Origin: Metabacillus mangrovi
GTDB lineage: Bacteria > Bacillota > Bacilli > Bacillales > Bacillaceae
DNA length: 64,000 nt
Reading direction: 5' to 3'
Assembly: GCF_009711125.1 (NCBI RefSeq)
Contig: NZ_WMIB01000002.1
Location: forward strand, 168,301-232,300
The notes under the pieces are model-generated. The model was not told the origin of the DNA and searched no databases. It saw only the letters and a list, made by a program, of their open reading frames with translations. The position numbers and the translations under genes were made by a program. This document shows, piece by piece, positions 1 through 8,711 of the stretch (position 1 is the first letter of the stretch; each line of letters begins with the position of its first letter).

Positions 1-179
1 CTCTTGGCAGTATGGCACACTACATCACGAACGCTAATCCGAATAATTTTCAGCCGATGAATGCCAACTTTGGAATCCTGCCTGAGCTGCCTGTCCGCAT
101 CAAAGTAAAAAAGGACAGATATGAAGCGTATGCGAACCGGGCACTGGAAACAATTCAAAAAATTTCGAAAACACTTTGA
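1..179 (+). CDS. trmFO: TrmFO, tRNA (uracil-54-C5)-methyltransferase, C-terminal fragment
   Basis: Only the last 58 codons are in the window (frame beginning at base 3, stop TGA at 177-179); the rest lies upstream. The peptide contains the stretch [16 protein letters not shown] and ends in [10 protein letters not shown], which I recognise as the C-terminus of the folate/FAD-dependent methyltransferase that makes ribothymidine at tRNA position 54 in Bacillota (formerly Gid). trmFO directly precedes xerC (codV) in B. subtilis, which supports the call. Identity rests on this short tail and on synteny. Confidence 0.85.
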   Translation, partial: LGSMAHYITNANPNNFQPMNANFGILPELPVRIKVKKDRYEAYANRALETIQKISKTL

Positions 180-185
180 TATCCA

Positions 186-214
186 TTGCAAGCCAAGGGT
201 TGATGTGATACCAT
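186..214 (+). promoter_or_regulatory. candidate sigma-A promoter for xerC-hslVU-codY
   Basis: TTGCAA (186-191), a 17-base spacer and TACCAT (209-214), with a TG dinucleotide one base before the -10 (extended -10). It lies between the trmFO stop and the xerC start. Both hexamers match consensus only 4 of 6, so this is a weak call from spacing and position. Confidence 0.35.
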
Positions 215-238
215 TTAATCGCCTTGTGAGGTGGGAAA

Positions 239-1138
239 ATGGAAAATGTTAAGAAAAGTTTAATTTTGTTCGTAGAATATTTACAAATTGAAAAAAACTA
301 TTCACAATATACAATTGTGAATTATACTGCAAATATTGAGGAATTTGCTCTTTTCATGAAGGAGGAGGGGCTTGCAGAACTGAAGCAGGTCACTTATCAG
401 GATATCCGGCTTTTTCTGACGAAGCTTTATCAGCAGAAGCTGTCGAGAAGGACAATCGCCAAAAAGATATCCAGCCTTCGGAGCTTTTATAAGTTCCTGA
501 ACCGCGAAAAGGTGTTAAATGATAACCCGTTCGCCCTTGTTTCCCTCCCGAAAAAGGATGGGAAAATCCCTTCCTTTCTTTATGAAAAGGAGCTGGAACT
601 TCTGTTTTCGGTATCCGATCTGACCACTCCGCTCGGCCAGCGGAACCAGGCACTGCTTGAAATGCTGTATGCGACAGGCATACGTGCAAGCGAGTGTGAG
701 GGGTTGAAGATCCAGGATGCCGACCTTTTCATGGGAACGATTCTTGTAACCGGGAAGGGAAACAAACAGAGGTATGTGCCGTTCGGAAGCTTCGCGCAGG
801 AAGCACTGGAGCTTTACTTGAGAGATGGCAGAAAAAAACTGCTGAAGCAAGGGAACCTTCATGATTCCATTTTCGTAAACAACAGAGGGAATCCTTTGAA
901 GGCTGGCGGCATCCGGCATATTCTAAATGAAATCGTCAAAAAATCTGCTTCAAGCCTGCATATTCACCCGCACATGTTTCGTCACACATTTGCTACCCAT
1001 TTGCTGAATGAAGGTGCAGATCTCAGAAGTGTTCAGGAACTGCTGGGGCATACCCATCTGTCCTCCACACAAATATATACTCATGTTTCAAAGGATCAGC
1101 TGAAGAAGACCTATATGGCTCATCATCCGAGAGCTTAG
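239..1138 (+). CDS. xerC: XerC (CodV) tyrosine recombinase
   Basis: Site-specific tyrosine recombinase of 299 residues. With its partner XerD (RipX in Bacillus), which is not in this window, it resolves chromosome dimers at dif. The N-terminal SAM-like core-binding domain covers about residues 5-90 and the catalytic domain about 108-290. The full active-site set is visible: Arg149 (ATGIRASE), Lys173 (TGKGNKQR), His245 and Arg248 (HPHMFRHT), His271 (LLGHTH) and nucleophile Tyr280 (QIYTH). The ATG follows a GAGGTGG ribosome binding site. Position before hslV-hslU-codY matches the B. subtilis codV-clpQ-clpY-codY operon. Nothing suggests a phage or integron origin: length and codon use are ordinary and there are no attachment-like repeats. 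Confidence 0.95.
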   Translation: MENVKKSLILFVEYLQIEKNYSQYTIVNYTANIEEFALFMKEEGLAELKQVTYQDIRLFLTKLYQQKLSRRTIAKKISSLRSFYKFLNREKVLNDNPFALVSLPKKDGKIPSFLYEKELELLFSVSDLTTPLGQRNQALLEMLYATGIRASECEGLKIQDADLFMGTILVTGKGNKQRYVPFGSFAQEALELYLRDGRKKLLKQGNLHDSIFVNNRGNPLKAGGIRHILNEIVKKSASSLHIHPHMFRHTFATHLLNEGADLRSVQELLGHTHLSSTQIYTHVSKDQLKKTYMAHHPRA

Positions 1139-1162
1139 CATGATTTAAAGGAGGAGCAGCAA

Positions 1163-1705
1163 TTGAGTGAATTTCATGCAACGACTATATTTGCCATTCA
1201 TCATAAGGATGGATATGCTATGGCCGGGGACGGTCAGGTTACATTTGGAAATGCAGTTGTAATGAAGCATACGGCAAGAAAAGTGCGCAGGCTTTTTAAC
1301 GGAAAAGTCATTGCCGGCTTTGCCGGTTCTGTCGCAGATGCTTTTACCCTCTTTGAAATGTTCGAAGGGCGGCTTGAGGAGTACAACGGAAACCTTCAGC
1401 GTGCAGCTGTGGAGCTTGCTAAAGAGTGGAGAAGCGACAAAGTTCTGCGCCGTCTCGAAGCGATGCTGATCGTCATGAACAAGGAAGATTTGCTGCTCAT
1501 TTCCGGAACAGGAGAGGTGATTGAGCCTGATGACGGAATTCTCGCGATCGGCTCAGGAGGCAACTATGCCCTTTCTGCCGGCAGAGCATTGAAGCGTTAT
1601 AGCGGCGAAAGCCTTTCAGCTAAGGAGATCGCTGAAGGAGCTCTCCGGATCGCCGGTGAAATCTGCGTCTATACAAACAGCAATGTTATTGTAGAAGAGC
1701 TGTAG
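1163..1705 (+). CDS. hslV: HslV (CodW/ClpQ) peptidase subunit of the HslVU protease
   Basis: Proteasome-like peptidase of 180 residues that assembles with the HslU ATPase for ATP-dependent protein degradation in the cytoplasm. The start is TTG, preceded by AAAGGAGGAG. The protein begins MSEFHATT: Ser2 lies five residues before the Thr-Thr pair (Thr7-Thr8) that forms the mature N-terminus of E. coli HslV. B. subtilis CodW has the same extension and is reported to use the N-terminal serine as nucleophile, so Ser2 is probably catalytic here too (inference). GDGQVTFGN (residues 22-30) and [14 protein letters not shown] are family signatures. The gene ends just before hslU. Confidence 0.95.
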   Translation: MSEFHATTIFAIHHKDGYAMAGDGQVTFGNAVVMKHTARKVRRLFNGKVIAGFAGSVADAFTLFEMFEGRLEEYNGNLQRAAVELAKEWRSDKVLRRLEAMLIVMNKEDLLLISGTGEVIEPDDGILAIGSGGNYALSAGRALKRYSGESLSAKEIAEGALRIAGEICVYTNSNVIVEEL

Positions 1706-1721
1706 GAAAGGATTGGTAACC

Positions 1722-3119
1722 ATGAAAAACCAATTAACCCCCCGTCAGATTGTAGAGCGGCTGGATCAGTACATTGTCGGTCAGAACGATGCTAAAAGAG
1801 CAGTTGCAGTAGCACTGAGAAACCGCTACAGGAGAAGCCTTCTGGACGATTCTCTGAAAGATGAAGTTGTTCCGAAAAACATTTTGATGATCGGACCTAC
1901 CGGTGTCGGCAAAACCGAAATCGCACGAAGGATTGCCAAACTATCAGGAGCTCCTTTTATTAAGGTGGAAGCCACAAAATTCACTGAAGTCGGATATGTC
2001 GGACGTGATGTAGAATCAATGGTCCGCGACTTGATGGAAAGTTCAATCCGCATTGTGAAAGAAGAAAAAATGAGTGAAGTCAAAGGTGCAGCAGAAGAAA
2101 ATGCAAACCGCAGGCTAGTCGAACTGCTTGTCCCTTCCAGGAAAAAAAGCCAGTCAAACAAAAACCCGTTTGAAATGCTTTTCGGGGGAGCGCAGAGCCA
2201 GGAGCAAAATACCGCCTCCGATGATGATGCCGATCTTTCCGAGCGCCGGAAAAAAATTGCCGCCCAGCTTGAGATGGGTGAACTTGAGGATCAGCATGTA
2301 ACGGTTGATGTTGAAGAGCAGCAGCCTTCCATGTTTGATATGCTTCAGGGCTCGGGTATGGAACAGATGGGCATGAACATGCAGGATGCCCTGTCAAACT
2401 TCATGCCTAAGAAAACGAAGAAGCGCAAGCTGACTGTCAGGGAAGCCAGAAAAGTCCTTCAGAATGAGGAAGCACAAAAGCTGATCGACATGGATGAAGC
2501 TACACAGGAAGCTGTGCAGCGTGCTGAACAGTCCGGCATTATTTTTATTGATGAAATCGATAAGATTGCTAAGAAGAACAGCGGAGGAGGCTCTGCAGAC
2601 GTTTCGAGAGAGGGCGTTCAGCGCGATATTCTCCCGATCGTTGAAGGTTCCACCGTCGTTACGAAATACGGATCCGTCAAAACGGATCATGTTTTGTTTA
2701 TCGCAGCCGGGGCGTTTCATATGGCAAAGCCATCTGATCTGATCCCTGAACTCCAGGGCAGGTTCCCAATCCGTGTAGAGCTTGCAAAGCTGAGCGCGGA
2801 GGACTTTGTGCGCATCCTTGTCGAGCCGGATAACGCACTTCTCAAACAATATACCGCTCTGCTGGAGACAGAAGGTATAAAACTTGAATTTTCTGACGAG
2901 GCTATTCGTAAGATTGCCGATGTAGCCTATCATGTTAATCAGGATACAGACAATATCGGTGCAAGAAGACTACATACCATTCTCGAGCGGCTTCTGGAGG
3001 ATCTTTCCTTTGAAGCTCCGGACATTTCAATGGATAAAATCACCATCACCCCGCAATATGTGGAAGAAAAACTGGGGAAAATCGCAAGCAATAAAGATTT
3101 AAGCCAATTTATCTTATAG
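1722..3119 (+). CDS. hslU: HslU (CodX/ClpY) ATPase subunit of the HslVU protease
   Basis: AAA+ unfoldase of 465 residues that recognises, unfolds and feeds substrates into HslV. Walker A GPTGVGKT is at residues 58-65, the pore-loop motif GYVGRD at 91-96 and Walker B IIFIDEID at about 273-280. Between them lies the acidic, Met/Gln-rich I-domain (about 110-240) typical of HslU. The C-terminus DLSQFIL is the tail that docks into HslV. I chose the ATG at 1722, about 10 bases after AGGAAAGG; an in-frame TTG at 1713 would add three residues but is too close to the same site. It is co-transcribed with hslV and codY by position. Confidence 0.95.
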   Translation: MKNQLTPRQIVERLDQYIVGQNDAKRAVAVALRNRYRRSLLDDSLKDEVVPKNILMIGPTGVGKTEIARRIAKLSGAPFIKVEATKFTEVGYVGRDVESMVRDLMESSIRIVKEEKMSEVKGAAEENANRRLVELLVPSRKKSQSNKNPFEMLFGGAQSQEQNTASDDDADLSERRKKIAAQLEMGELEDQHVTVDVEEQQPSMFDMLQGSGMEQMGMNMQDALSNFMPKKTKKRKLTVREARKVLQNEEAQKLIDMDEATQEAVQRAEQSGIIFIDEIDKIAKKNSGGGSADVSREGVQRDILPIVEGSTVVTKYGSVKTDHVLFIAAGAFHMAKPSDLIPELQGRFPIRVELAKLSAEDFVRILVEPDNALLKQYTALLETEGIKLEFSDEAIRKIADVAYHVNQDTDNIGARRLHTILERLLEDLSFEAPDISMDKITITPQYVEEKLGKIASNKDLSQFIL

Positions 3120-3150
3120 AGATTCACTATTTTTAGGAGGAAACCCAATT

Positions 3151-3930
3151 ATGGCTTTACTAGAGAAAACGAGAACCATCAACGCAATGCTTCAAAAGGC
3201 TGCGGGTAAACCTGTTAATTTCAAAGAAATGTCAGAGATCCTGAGTGAAGTAATCGAAGCGAACATTTTTATCGTAAGCAGAAGAGGGAAGCTTCTGGGC
3301 TTTGCAATCAATCAGCAGATTGAACATGAGCGCATGAAACAGATGCTTGAAGACCGCCAATTCCCGGAAGAGTACACAAAAAACCTTTTCAAGGTTTCTG
3401 AAACTTCGTCTAACCTTGATGTTTATAGTGAATACACAGCATTCCCGGTAGAAAACCGCGACCTTTTTAAGAATGGCCTTACAACAATCGTTCCGATCAT
3501 CGGCGGAGGAGAGCGTCTCGGTACATTAATCCTTGCCAGACTGGAAGCCCAGTTCGAAGATGACGATCTGATTCTTGGTGAATACGGTGCAACAGTCGTT
3601 GGAATGGAAATCCTTCGCGAAAAAGCGGAAGAAATCGAAGTGGAAGCCAGAAGCAAGGCTGTCGTGCAAATGGCGATCAGCTCTCTGTCTTACAGCGAAC
3701 TTGAAGCCATTGAACATATTTTTGAAGAGCTTAATGGGAATGAAGGCCTTCTCGTAGCAAGCAAAATCGCTGACCGTGTAGGGATCACCCGCTCAGTTAT
3801 CGTGAACGCACTCCGTAAACTTGAGAGCGCAGGGGTCATCGAATCCCGTTCACTCGGAATGAAGGGAACGTATATTAAAGTTCTGAATGACAAATTCCTT
3901 ATTGAACTGGAACGTCTAAAATCAAATTAA
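3151..3930 (+). CDS. codY: CodY, GTP- and branched-chain-amino-acid-sensing global repressor
   Basis: Transcription factor of 259 residues that senses isoleucine/leucine/valine and GTP and represses stationary-phase, nitrogen and motility genes in Bacillota. The N-terminal GAF-like sensor domain includes [14 protein letters not shown] and [13 protein letters not shown]. The C-terminal winged helix (about residues 201-246, with [20 protein letters not shown]) is nearly invariant in the family. The ATG follows a full AGGAGG site. It is the last gene of the xerC-hslVU operon and has its own terminator. CodY represses the fla/che operon in B. subtilis, and that operon starts immediately downstream here. 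Confidence 0.98.
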   Translation: MALLEKTRTINAMLQKAAGKPVNFKEMSEILSEVIEANIFIVSRRGKLLGFAINQQIEHERMKQMLEDRQFPEEYTKNLFKVSETSSNLDVYSEYTAFPVENRDLFKNGLTTIVPIIGGGERLGTLILARLEAQFEDDDLILGEYGATVVGMEILREKAEEIEVEARSKAVVQMAISSLSYSELEAIEHIFEELNGNEGLLVASKIADRVGITRSVIVNALRKLESAGVIESRSLGMKGTYIKVLNDKFLIELERLKSN

Positions 3931-3932
3931 TC

Positions 3933-3964
3933 AAAAAGGCACCCGACTAAAGGGTGCCTTTTTT
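3933..3964 (+). terminator. Rho-independent terminator after codY
   Basis: Stem AAAAAGGCACCC (3933-3944) pairs with GGGTGCCTTTTT (3952-3963) around a 7-base loop and runs into a T tract. It starts just after the codY stop and ends four bases before the next promoter's -35 element. Confidence 0.92.
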
Positions 3965-3967
3965 GTA

Positions 3968-3996
3968 TTGAGAAAAAACAAGGAAAAATATATAGT
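3968..3996 (+). promoter_or_regulatory. sigma-A promoter of the fla/che operon
   Basis: TTGAGA (3968-3973), 17-base spacer, TATAGT (3991-3996); each hexamer matches consensus 5 of 6. It lies directly after the codY terminator and about 160 bases before flgB. B. subtilis drives this operon from a sigma-A and a sigma-D promoter. Here a sigma-D-like -10 (AACGATAT, 4021-4028) is present but I find no TAAA element at the right distance. GAAAATT at 4034-4040 resembles half a CodY box; the other half is not recognisable. Confidence 0.7.
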
Positions 3997-4155
3997 TCAA
4001 AAGTACCGTTCAAAAAATAGAACGATATGAGCAGGAAAATTTACAAGAAGTTCATAGACTTTGAGACTAGTTATCCTTACAATAACAGTATGTATTTAAC
4101 ATATTTCGACATGAACGGCAGACAAATGTCTTAGAACTATTGTGGGGGTTACGAA

Positions 4156-4539
4156 TTGCTTTTCTCAAATACAGTTCTTTCTCTGGAGAATGCGCTAAAA
4201 AATACCAATATACAGCAAAAAGTACTATCCAATAATATCGCCAATGCCGACACTCCAGGATTTAAAGCTAAGCAGGCACAGTTCAAGGATGTCCTTGATG
4301 GAGAAATGGCTTCCCTGAGAGCAGTTAGAACAGATAACAGGCATTTCGAATTTGCCAGTGCAGACACCGGGCTTTCGATCCGCAATAAAGCAGGCTCCTA
4401 TCATTCCAACGGCAACAGTGTTGATATTGACAGGGAAATGTCCGATCTGGCTAAAAATCAGATCCAATACAATGCACTCGCTGACAGGCTGAACGGGAAA
4501 TTCAAGTCACTGCAGACTGTCTTAACAGGAGGAAGATAA
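4156..4539 (+). CDS. flgB: FlgB, flagellar basal-body proximal rod protein
   Basis: Rod protein of 127 residues, exported through the flagellar type III system, that helps join the MS ring to the distal rod. The N-terminal rod motif SNNIANADTPGFKAKQ and the C-terminal heptad stretch IQYNALADRLNGKFKSLQTVL are characteristic. The start is TTG after GTGGGGGTT. It opens the fla/che operon, with a leader of roughly 150 bases, and flgC begins two bases after its stop. Size and organisation match B. subtilis FlgB. Confidence 0.95.
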   Translation: MLFSNTVLSLENALKNTNIQQKVLSNNIANADTPGFKAKQAQFKDVLDGEMASLRAVRTDNRHFEFASADTGLSIRNKAGSYHSNGNSVDIDREMSDLAKNQIQYNALADRLNGKFKSLQTVLTGGR

Positions 4540-4541
4540 GC

Positions 4542-4985
4542 ATGTCCATTTTCTCAGGCCTTAATACCAGTGCTTCCGCACTGACTGCCCAGCGTCTGCG
4601 CATGGATGTGATCTCATCCAATATCGCCAATGCCGAATCTACCAGAGGGCAGCTCGTCGACGGGGAGTGGCAGCCTTATAAGCGCAAGATGGTCGAGATC
4701 GGGGAAAGCAGCAGCTTTTCATCCCACCTCTCGCATGCAGCTGGCGCAAAAGCGGGCAGCGGTGTCCGGGTTACAAAAATCAGCGAAGATCAAACACCGT
4801 TTAAGCTCATTTATGATCCGTCCCACCCGGATGCGGACGACCAGGGCTATGTAAAAATGCCCAATGTGGACCCATTAAAAGAAATGACCGATTTGATGAG
4901 CAGCACAAGATCATACGAAGCGAACGTAACAGCCTTCAATGCGTCGAAAAGCATGCTTCTAAAAGCACTGGAAATTGGAAAGTAG
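4542..4985 (+). CDS. flgC: FlgC, flagellar basal-body rod protein
   Basis: Proximal rod component of 147 residues, secreted through the flagellar export gate. The N-terminal motif MDVISSNIANAESTR is the rod/hook family signature, and the C-terminal helix (EMTDLMSSTRSYEANVTAFN) is the matching coiled segment that packs in the rod. The ATG follows GGAGGAAG at the end of flgB, so coupled translation is likely. The next gene, fliE, supplies the adaptor between MS ring and rod. Nothing unusual is seen. Confidence 0.95.
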   Translation: MSIFSGLNTSASALTAQRLRMDVISSNIANAESTRGQLVDGEWQPYKRKMVEIGESSSFSSHLSHAAGAKAGSGVRVTKISEDQTPFKLIYDPSHPDADDQGYVKMPNVDPLKEMTDLMSSTRSYEANVTAFNASKSMLLKALEIGK

Positions 4986-4996
4986 GGTGAATGAGG

Positions 4997-5299
4997 ATGA
5001 TTAACGGAATACAGCCGGGGTTTATGCAAGGCATGCAAGGACTTTCTCCGGCAAGTACAGCAGCGCCCAAAACACAGGCAGGGCAGTTCGGGGAAATGCT
5101 GAAAAGTGCGTTAAACGAAGTAAATAAAGCACAGCATGAATCCGACAGGATGACTAATGCGCTTGCGAAGGGCGAGAACGTGGAGCTTCAGGACGTTATG
5201 ATCGCAGCCGAGAAATCCAGTATAACCCTGCTGTCAGCTATAGAAATGAGAAACAAAGCAATTGAAGCTTATCAGGAAATTATGCGCATGCAAATGTAA
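4997..5299 (+). CDS. fliE: FliE, MS-ring/rod junction protein
   Basis: Small secreted protein (100 residues from the ATG at 4997) linking FliF to the rod. The C-terminal half (FGEMLKSALNEVNKAQHESD, then VELQDVMIAAEKSSITLLSAIEMRNKAIEAYQEIMRMQ) is the conserved FliE region. I chose 4997 because AGGGTGA (4984-4990) is six bases upstream of it; the in-frame ATG at 4991 overlaps that site, and the B. subtilis protein starts with the same MIN. It lies between flgC and fliF as expected. Confidence 0.93.
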   Translation: MINGIQPGFMQGMQGLSPASTAAPKTQAGQFGEMLKSALNEVNKAQHESDRMTNALAKGENVELQDVMIAAEKSSITLLSAIEMRNKAIEAYQEIMRMQM

Positions 5300-5353
5300 G
5301 ATGACTTCAATGCTTTGGTACAAGCTGTCATCAGAACCGGGGGAACGGAAAGA

Positions 5354-6940
5354 ATGAATCAGAAACTCAGAGAAACAGGTGAAAAAATCCTTCTCTATTG
5401 GAGGGGGAGAACAAACAGACAAAAGGGATTAATGATTGGCGGCACACTGGCAGCTATCGTAATTTTTTCCATCCTGGGGTATTTCCTTTCACGCCCGAAC
5501 CTTGTTCCGCTGTACAAGGAGCTGACCCTTGAAGAGTCGGGGCAAATCAAGGAGACGCTTGATGCCCAGGGGGTCGCATCACAGATCGCGGACAATGGAA
5601 CCTCCATTCTCGTTCCTGCTGAAATGGTGAACAGCTTGAAGGTGGACCTTGCAGCAGAAGGGCTGCCTGAAAGCGGCCAGATTGATTATTCCTTTTTCGG
5701 ACAAAACGTCGGGTTCGGGATGACGGATAATGAGTTTAATGTACTCAAGCTGAAAGCAACTCAGACCGAGCTTTCCAACCTGATCAGCGGAATCGAAGGG
5801 GTCAAGGACGCAAGTGTCATGATCAATCTTCCTCAGGAAACCGTGTTTGTCGGAGAGGAAACTGAACAGGCATCTGCCTCGATTGTGGTGACGATGAAGC
5901 CCGGTAGCAAATTAGATCAGACGAGAGTAGACGCTCTTTATCATCTCGTATCCAAGAGTGTTCCGAATCTTCCTGAAGATAATATCGTCATCATGGATGA
6001 CAACTTTAACTATTTTGACAAAAATAAAGAAAACGATCCAGCTGTCAGCAGCTATGCTTCACAGCATGATATAAAAATGGGCATAGAGCGTGACCTGCAG
6101 CAGCAGGTCCAAAAGATGCTTGGTACGATGATGGGGCAGGACAAAGTAGTCGTATCGGTTACTACTGACCTTGACTTTACACAGGAAAACCGGGAGGAGA
6201 ATCTTGTAGAACCGGTCGATAAAGAAAATATGGAAGGCATTCAGGTCAGTGCGGAGAGAATCACCGAAGCCTATTCTGGGGAAGGAGCCCAGGCTGCGGG
6301 CGGAACTGCCGGAACCGGCGAAGGGGATATCCCGAACTACAATGAAGCCGGCGGGGACGGCTCAGGTGACTATGAGCGCACGGAAGAACGGATCAATAAC
6401 GAAGTGAACCGCATTAAAAAGCAAATTACAGAAAGTCCTTTTAAAATCCGTGATCTAGGGATACAAGTCATGGTAGAGCCTCCGAACGCTGACAATCCGG
6501 GATCGATTCCCGAGGAGCGCGTCGAGGATATCAGGCAGATGCTCTCTACTATTGTCCGAACATCCATCAACAAAGAAGAGGGCAGTGAGCCTCTGACAGA
6601 CCAAGACCTGGAGAATAAAATTGTTGTATCCGTTCAGCCGTTCGAAGGAAAAATGCAAGCGATTGAACAAACCCCATCACAGGGGATTCCGATCTGGGTG
6701 TATGTTGCGGGAGGGGTTCTCCTTACGGTCATCCTGCTGCTGATCTTCCTGCTTTTCCGCAAGAAGAGGCGGGATGAAGAGGATGAAGAAGAAATCATTC
6801 AGATTCCCCTGAACGTCCCGGATGTAAATGAAAGTATTGAGTCAGAAGGTACTGTGAGGCGCAGGCAGCTGGAGAAGCTCGCCAAGGAAAAACCAGAGGA
6901 TTTTGCCAAGCTTTTAAGAACGTGGCTGTCGGAAGATTAA
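5354..6940 (+). CDS. fliF: FliF, flagellar MS-ring protein
   Basis: Membrane protein (528 residues from the ATG at 5354) that forms the MS ring housing the export gate and carrying the FliG rotor. Two membrane segments are visible, about residues 26-46 (GLMIGGTLAAIVIFSILG) and 442-464 (WVYVAGGVLLTVILLLIFLL). They flank a large periplasmic/extracellular-side domain with a Gly-rich, low-complexity loop around residues 315-340. The cytoplasmic C-terminus ends ...DFAKLLRTWLSED, the FliG-binding tail. An upstream in-frame ATG at 5315 would add 13 residues but lacks a ribosome binding site and is not present in B. subtilis FliF. Confidence 0.95.
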   Translation: MNQKLRETGEKILLYWRGRTNRQKGLMIGGTLAAIVIFSILGYFLSRPNLVPLYKELTLEESGQIKETLDAQGVASQIADNGTSILVPAEMVNSLKVDLAAEGLPESGQIDYSFFGQNVGFGMTDNEFNVLKLKATQTELSNLISGIEGVKDASVMINLPQETVFVGEETEQASASIVVTMKPGSKLDQTRVDALYHLVSKSVPNLPEDNIVIMDDNFNYFDKNKENDPAVSSYASQHDIKMGIERDLQQQVQKMLGTMMGQDKVVVSVTTDLDFTQENREENLVEPVDKENMEGIQVSAERITEAYSGEGAQAAGGTAGTGEGDIPNYNEAGGDGSGDYERTEERINNEVNRIKKQITESPFKIRDLGIQVMVEPPNADNPGSIPEERVEDIRQMLSTIVRTSINKEEGSEPLTDQDLENKIVVSVQPFEGKMQAIEQTPSQGIPIWVYVAGGVLLTVILLLIFLLFRKKRRDEEDEEEIIQIPLNVPDVNESIESEGTVRRRQLEKLAKEKPEDFAKLLRTWLSED

Positions 6941-6952
6941 GGAGGAAAGCAA

Positions 6953-7969
6953 ATGGCAAGAAGAGACCAGACAAAATTAACAGGGAAGCAAAAAGCGGCC
7001 ATCCTCCTTATCTCGATGGGCCCGGATGTATCAGCTTCGGTTTATAAACATCTGTCCGAAGAAGAGATTGAAAGGCTCACCCTTGAAATCTCCGGAGTGC
7101 GCACTGTAGAGGCAACGAAAAAGGAAGACATCCTTGAAGAATTTCATCAAATTGCGATGGCGCAGGATTTTATTTCTTCCGGAGGGATTGCCTACGCGAA
7201 GGAAGTACTCGAGCGGGCCCTAGGTGAAGACAGAGCAACAGCCATCATCAGCAGGCTGACCTCCACTCTTCAGGTAAAGCCGTTCGATTTTGCCAGAAAA
7301 GCAGAACCGGGCCAGATCTTAAACTTCATCCAGAATGAACATCCGCAGACGATATCGCTTATCTTGTCCTATCTCGATCCGGTACAGGCCGGGCAGATCC
7401 TTTCAGAGCTTCCCCAGGAAGTTCAGGCGGATATAGCAAGGAGGATTGCGGTGATGGACAGGACCTCGCCGGAAATCATCAATGAAGTGGAACAGATTCT
7501 TGAAAAAAAGCTATCTTCTGCTTTTACCCAGGACTATACGCAGACAGGCGGAGTGGAATCAGTGGTTGAAGTCCTCAATGGAGTCGACCGGAGTACAGAG
7601 AAAACCATCCTGGATGCCTTGGAGATCCAGGACCCGGAACTGGCAGAAGAAATTAAGAAACGCATGTTCGTTTTTGAAGATATCGTCACACTTGATAACC
7701 GCGCGATTCAGCGGGTGATTAGAGATGTGGATAATGAAGACTTGAAGCTTTCGCTTAAAGTCGCCAGTGAAGAGGTCAGGGAAATTGTCTTTAAAAACAT
7801 GTCTACCCGGATGGCGGAGACATACAGAGAAGAAATGGAATACATGGGACCTGTGCGTCTGCGGGATGTGGAGGAGTCGCAATCCAGAATTGTGGGAGTC
7901 ATCCGCAGGCTGGAAGAAAACGGGGAAATTGTCATTGCACGGGGCGGAGGAGACGATATCATTGTCTAG
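6953..7969 (+). CDS. fliG: FliG, flagellar motor switch/rotor protein
   Basis: Rotor protein of 338 residues that interacts with stator MotA and, with FliM and FliY, sets the direction of rotation. The middle-domain motif EHPQT is at residues 129-133. The C-terminal armadillo domain carries the charged torque helix (DNRAIQRVIRDVDNEDLKLSLK). The ATG follows AAGGAGG. The gene ends overlapping the start of fliH. Order fliF-fliG-fliH is the standard Bacillus arrangement. Confidence 0.96.
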   Translation: MARRDQTKLTGKQKAAILLISMGPDVSASVYKHLSEEEIERLTLEISGVRTVEATKKEDILEEFHQIAMAQDFISSGGIAYAKEVLERALGEDRATAIISRLTSTLQVKPFDFARKAEPGQILNFIQNEHPQTISLILSYLDPVQAGQILSELPQEVQADIARRIAVMDRTSPEIINEVEQILEKKLSSAFTQDYTQTGGVESVVEVLNGVDRSTEKTILDALEIQDPELAEEIKKRMFVFEDIVTLDNRAIQRVIRDVDNEDLKLSLKVASEEVREIVFKNMSTRMAETYREEMEYMGPVRLRDVEESQSRIVGVIRRLEENGEIVIARGGGDDIIV

Positions 7970-8711
7970 GCTGATAAAATCCCGCTCTCCCATTAATAAC
8001 GCACAAAAAGCAGCAGCTATCGTTCCCATCGTCCAGCTGCAGATCAATCAGCCTGATGACTCAGCCCTGGAACCTGAAATTTCTTTACAGGCAAAGGTCA
8101 AAAGTGAAGAAATGATCTCCCGGGCCAAATCAGAGGCAGAAACAGTCCGGCATGCGATTGCATCGGAAAAAGAAAACTGGGAGACGGAGAAAAGAAGGCT
8201 TGAAGAAGAAGCCCGTGAAGAAGGATACAGGGAAGGCCTTCAATACGGGAGGCAGGACGGGTTTGAACAAACGTCCGGATTAATCAGGGAAGCGAACAGC
8301 CTCATTGAAATGTCGCGGACAGACTACCACGAAAAAATGGAATCATCAGAAGAGACCATCGTAACCCTTGCTGTCAGGATGGCGGAAAAAATCATCGGAC
8401 ATACCCTTGAAGAAAACAGCGAGTTGATGAGCGGAATGGTCAGGCAGCTGATCAAAGAAGTGAAAGATTATGAAGAGATTAAACTATTTGTTCATCCCGG
8501 CCGATACGAGTATGTCCGGTCCCAAAAAAATGAATTGAAGCAGATGCTCACGAATGAGCAGGAGCTCTATCTTTACATGGATGAAGGACTCTCTGAATTT
8601 GACTGTTTTGTAGAAACCTCCTTTGGAAGAATTGATGCCTCGGTTCAGACACAGCTTCAGCAGCTTGAACGCCAGCTGAAGGAACGGCTGAATGAGGGAG
8701 ATCCGGAATGA
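7962..8711 (+). CDS. fliH: FliH, negative regulator/stator of the FliI export ATPase
   Basis: Cytoplasmic protein (249 residues from the TTG at 7962) that forms the peripheral stalk of the flagellar type III export ATPase. The protein is largely helical, with a charged coiled-coil segment (about residues 50-110) containing Gly-spaced repeats (EEAREEGYREGLQYGRQDG), which is typical of FliH. I placed the start at TTG 7962, nine bases after GGCGGAGGAG and overlapping the fliG stop by eight bases; this gives MSRLIKS, similar to the B. subtilis MSNVIKS start. The long upstream open frame inside fliG is not part of the gene. It overlaps fliI by four bases. Confidence 0.9.
   Translation: MSRLIKSRSPINNAQKAAAIVPIVQLQINQPDDSALEPEISLQAKVKSEEMISRAKSEAETVRHAIASEKENWETEKRRLEEEAREEGYREGLQYGRQDGFEQTSGLIREANSLIEMSRTDYHEKMESSEETIVTLAVRMAEKIIGHTLEENSELMSGMVRQLIKEVKDYEEIKLFVHPGRYEYVRSQKNELKQMLTNEQELYLYMDEGLSEFDCFVETSFGRIDASVQTQLQQLERQLKERLNEGDPE

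Noticed and set aside
37..180. Intact gene at the left edge
   Set aside because: The frame is open to the window edge and matches only the TrmFO C-terminus, so it is a partial gene and not a short new one.
2080..2933. Minus-strand open frames inside hslU and other genes (also inside rpsB, polC, dapG)
   Set aside because: They lie antisense to strongly conserved genes, lack ribosome binding sites and resemble no known protein; they are coding-bias shadows.
7767..7961. Long upstream extension of fliH inside fliG
   Set aside because: It overlaps conserved fliG in another frame; TTG 7962 has an ideal ribosome binding site and gives the expected N-terminus.
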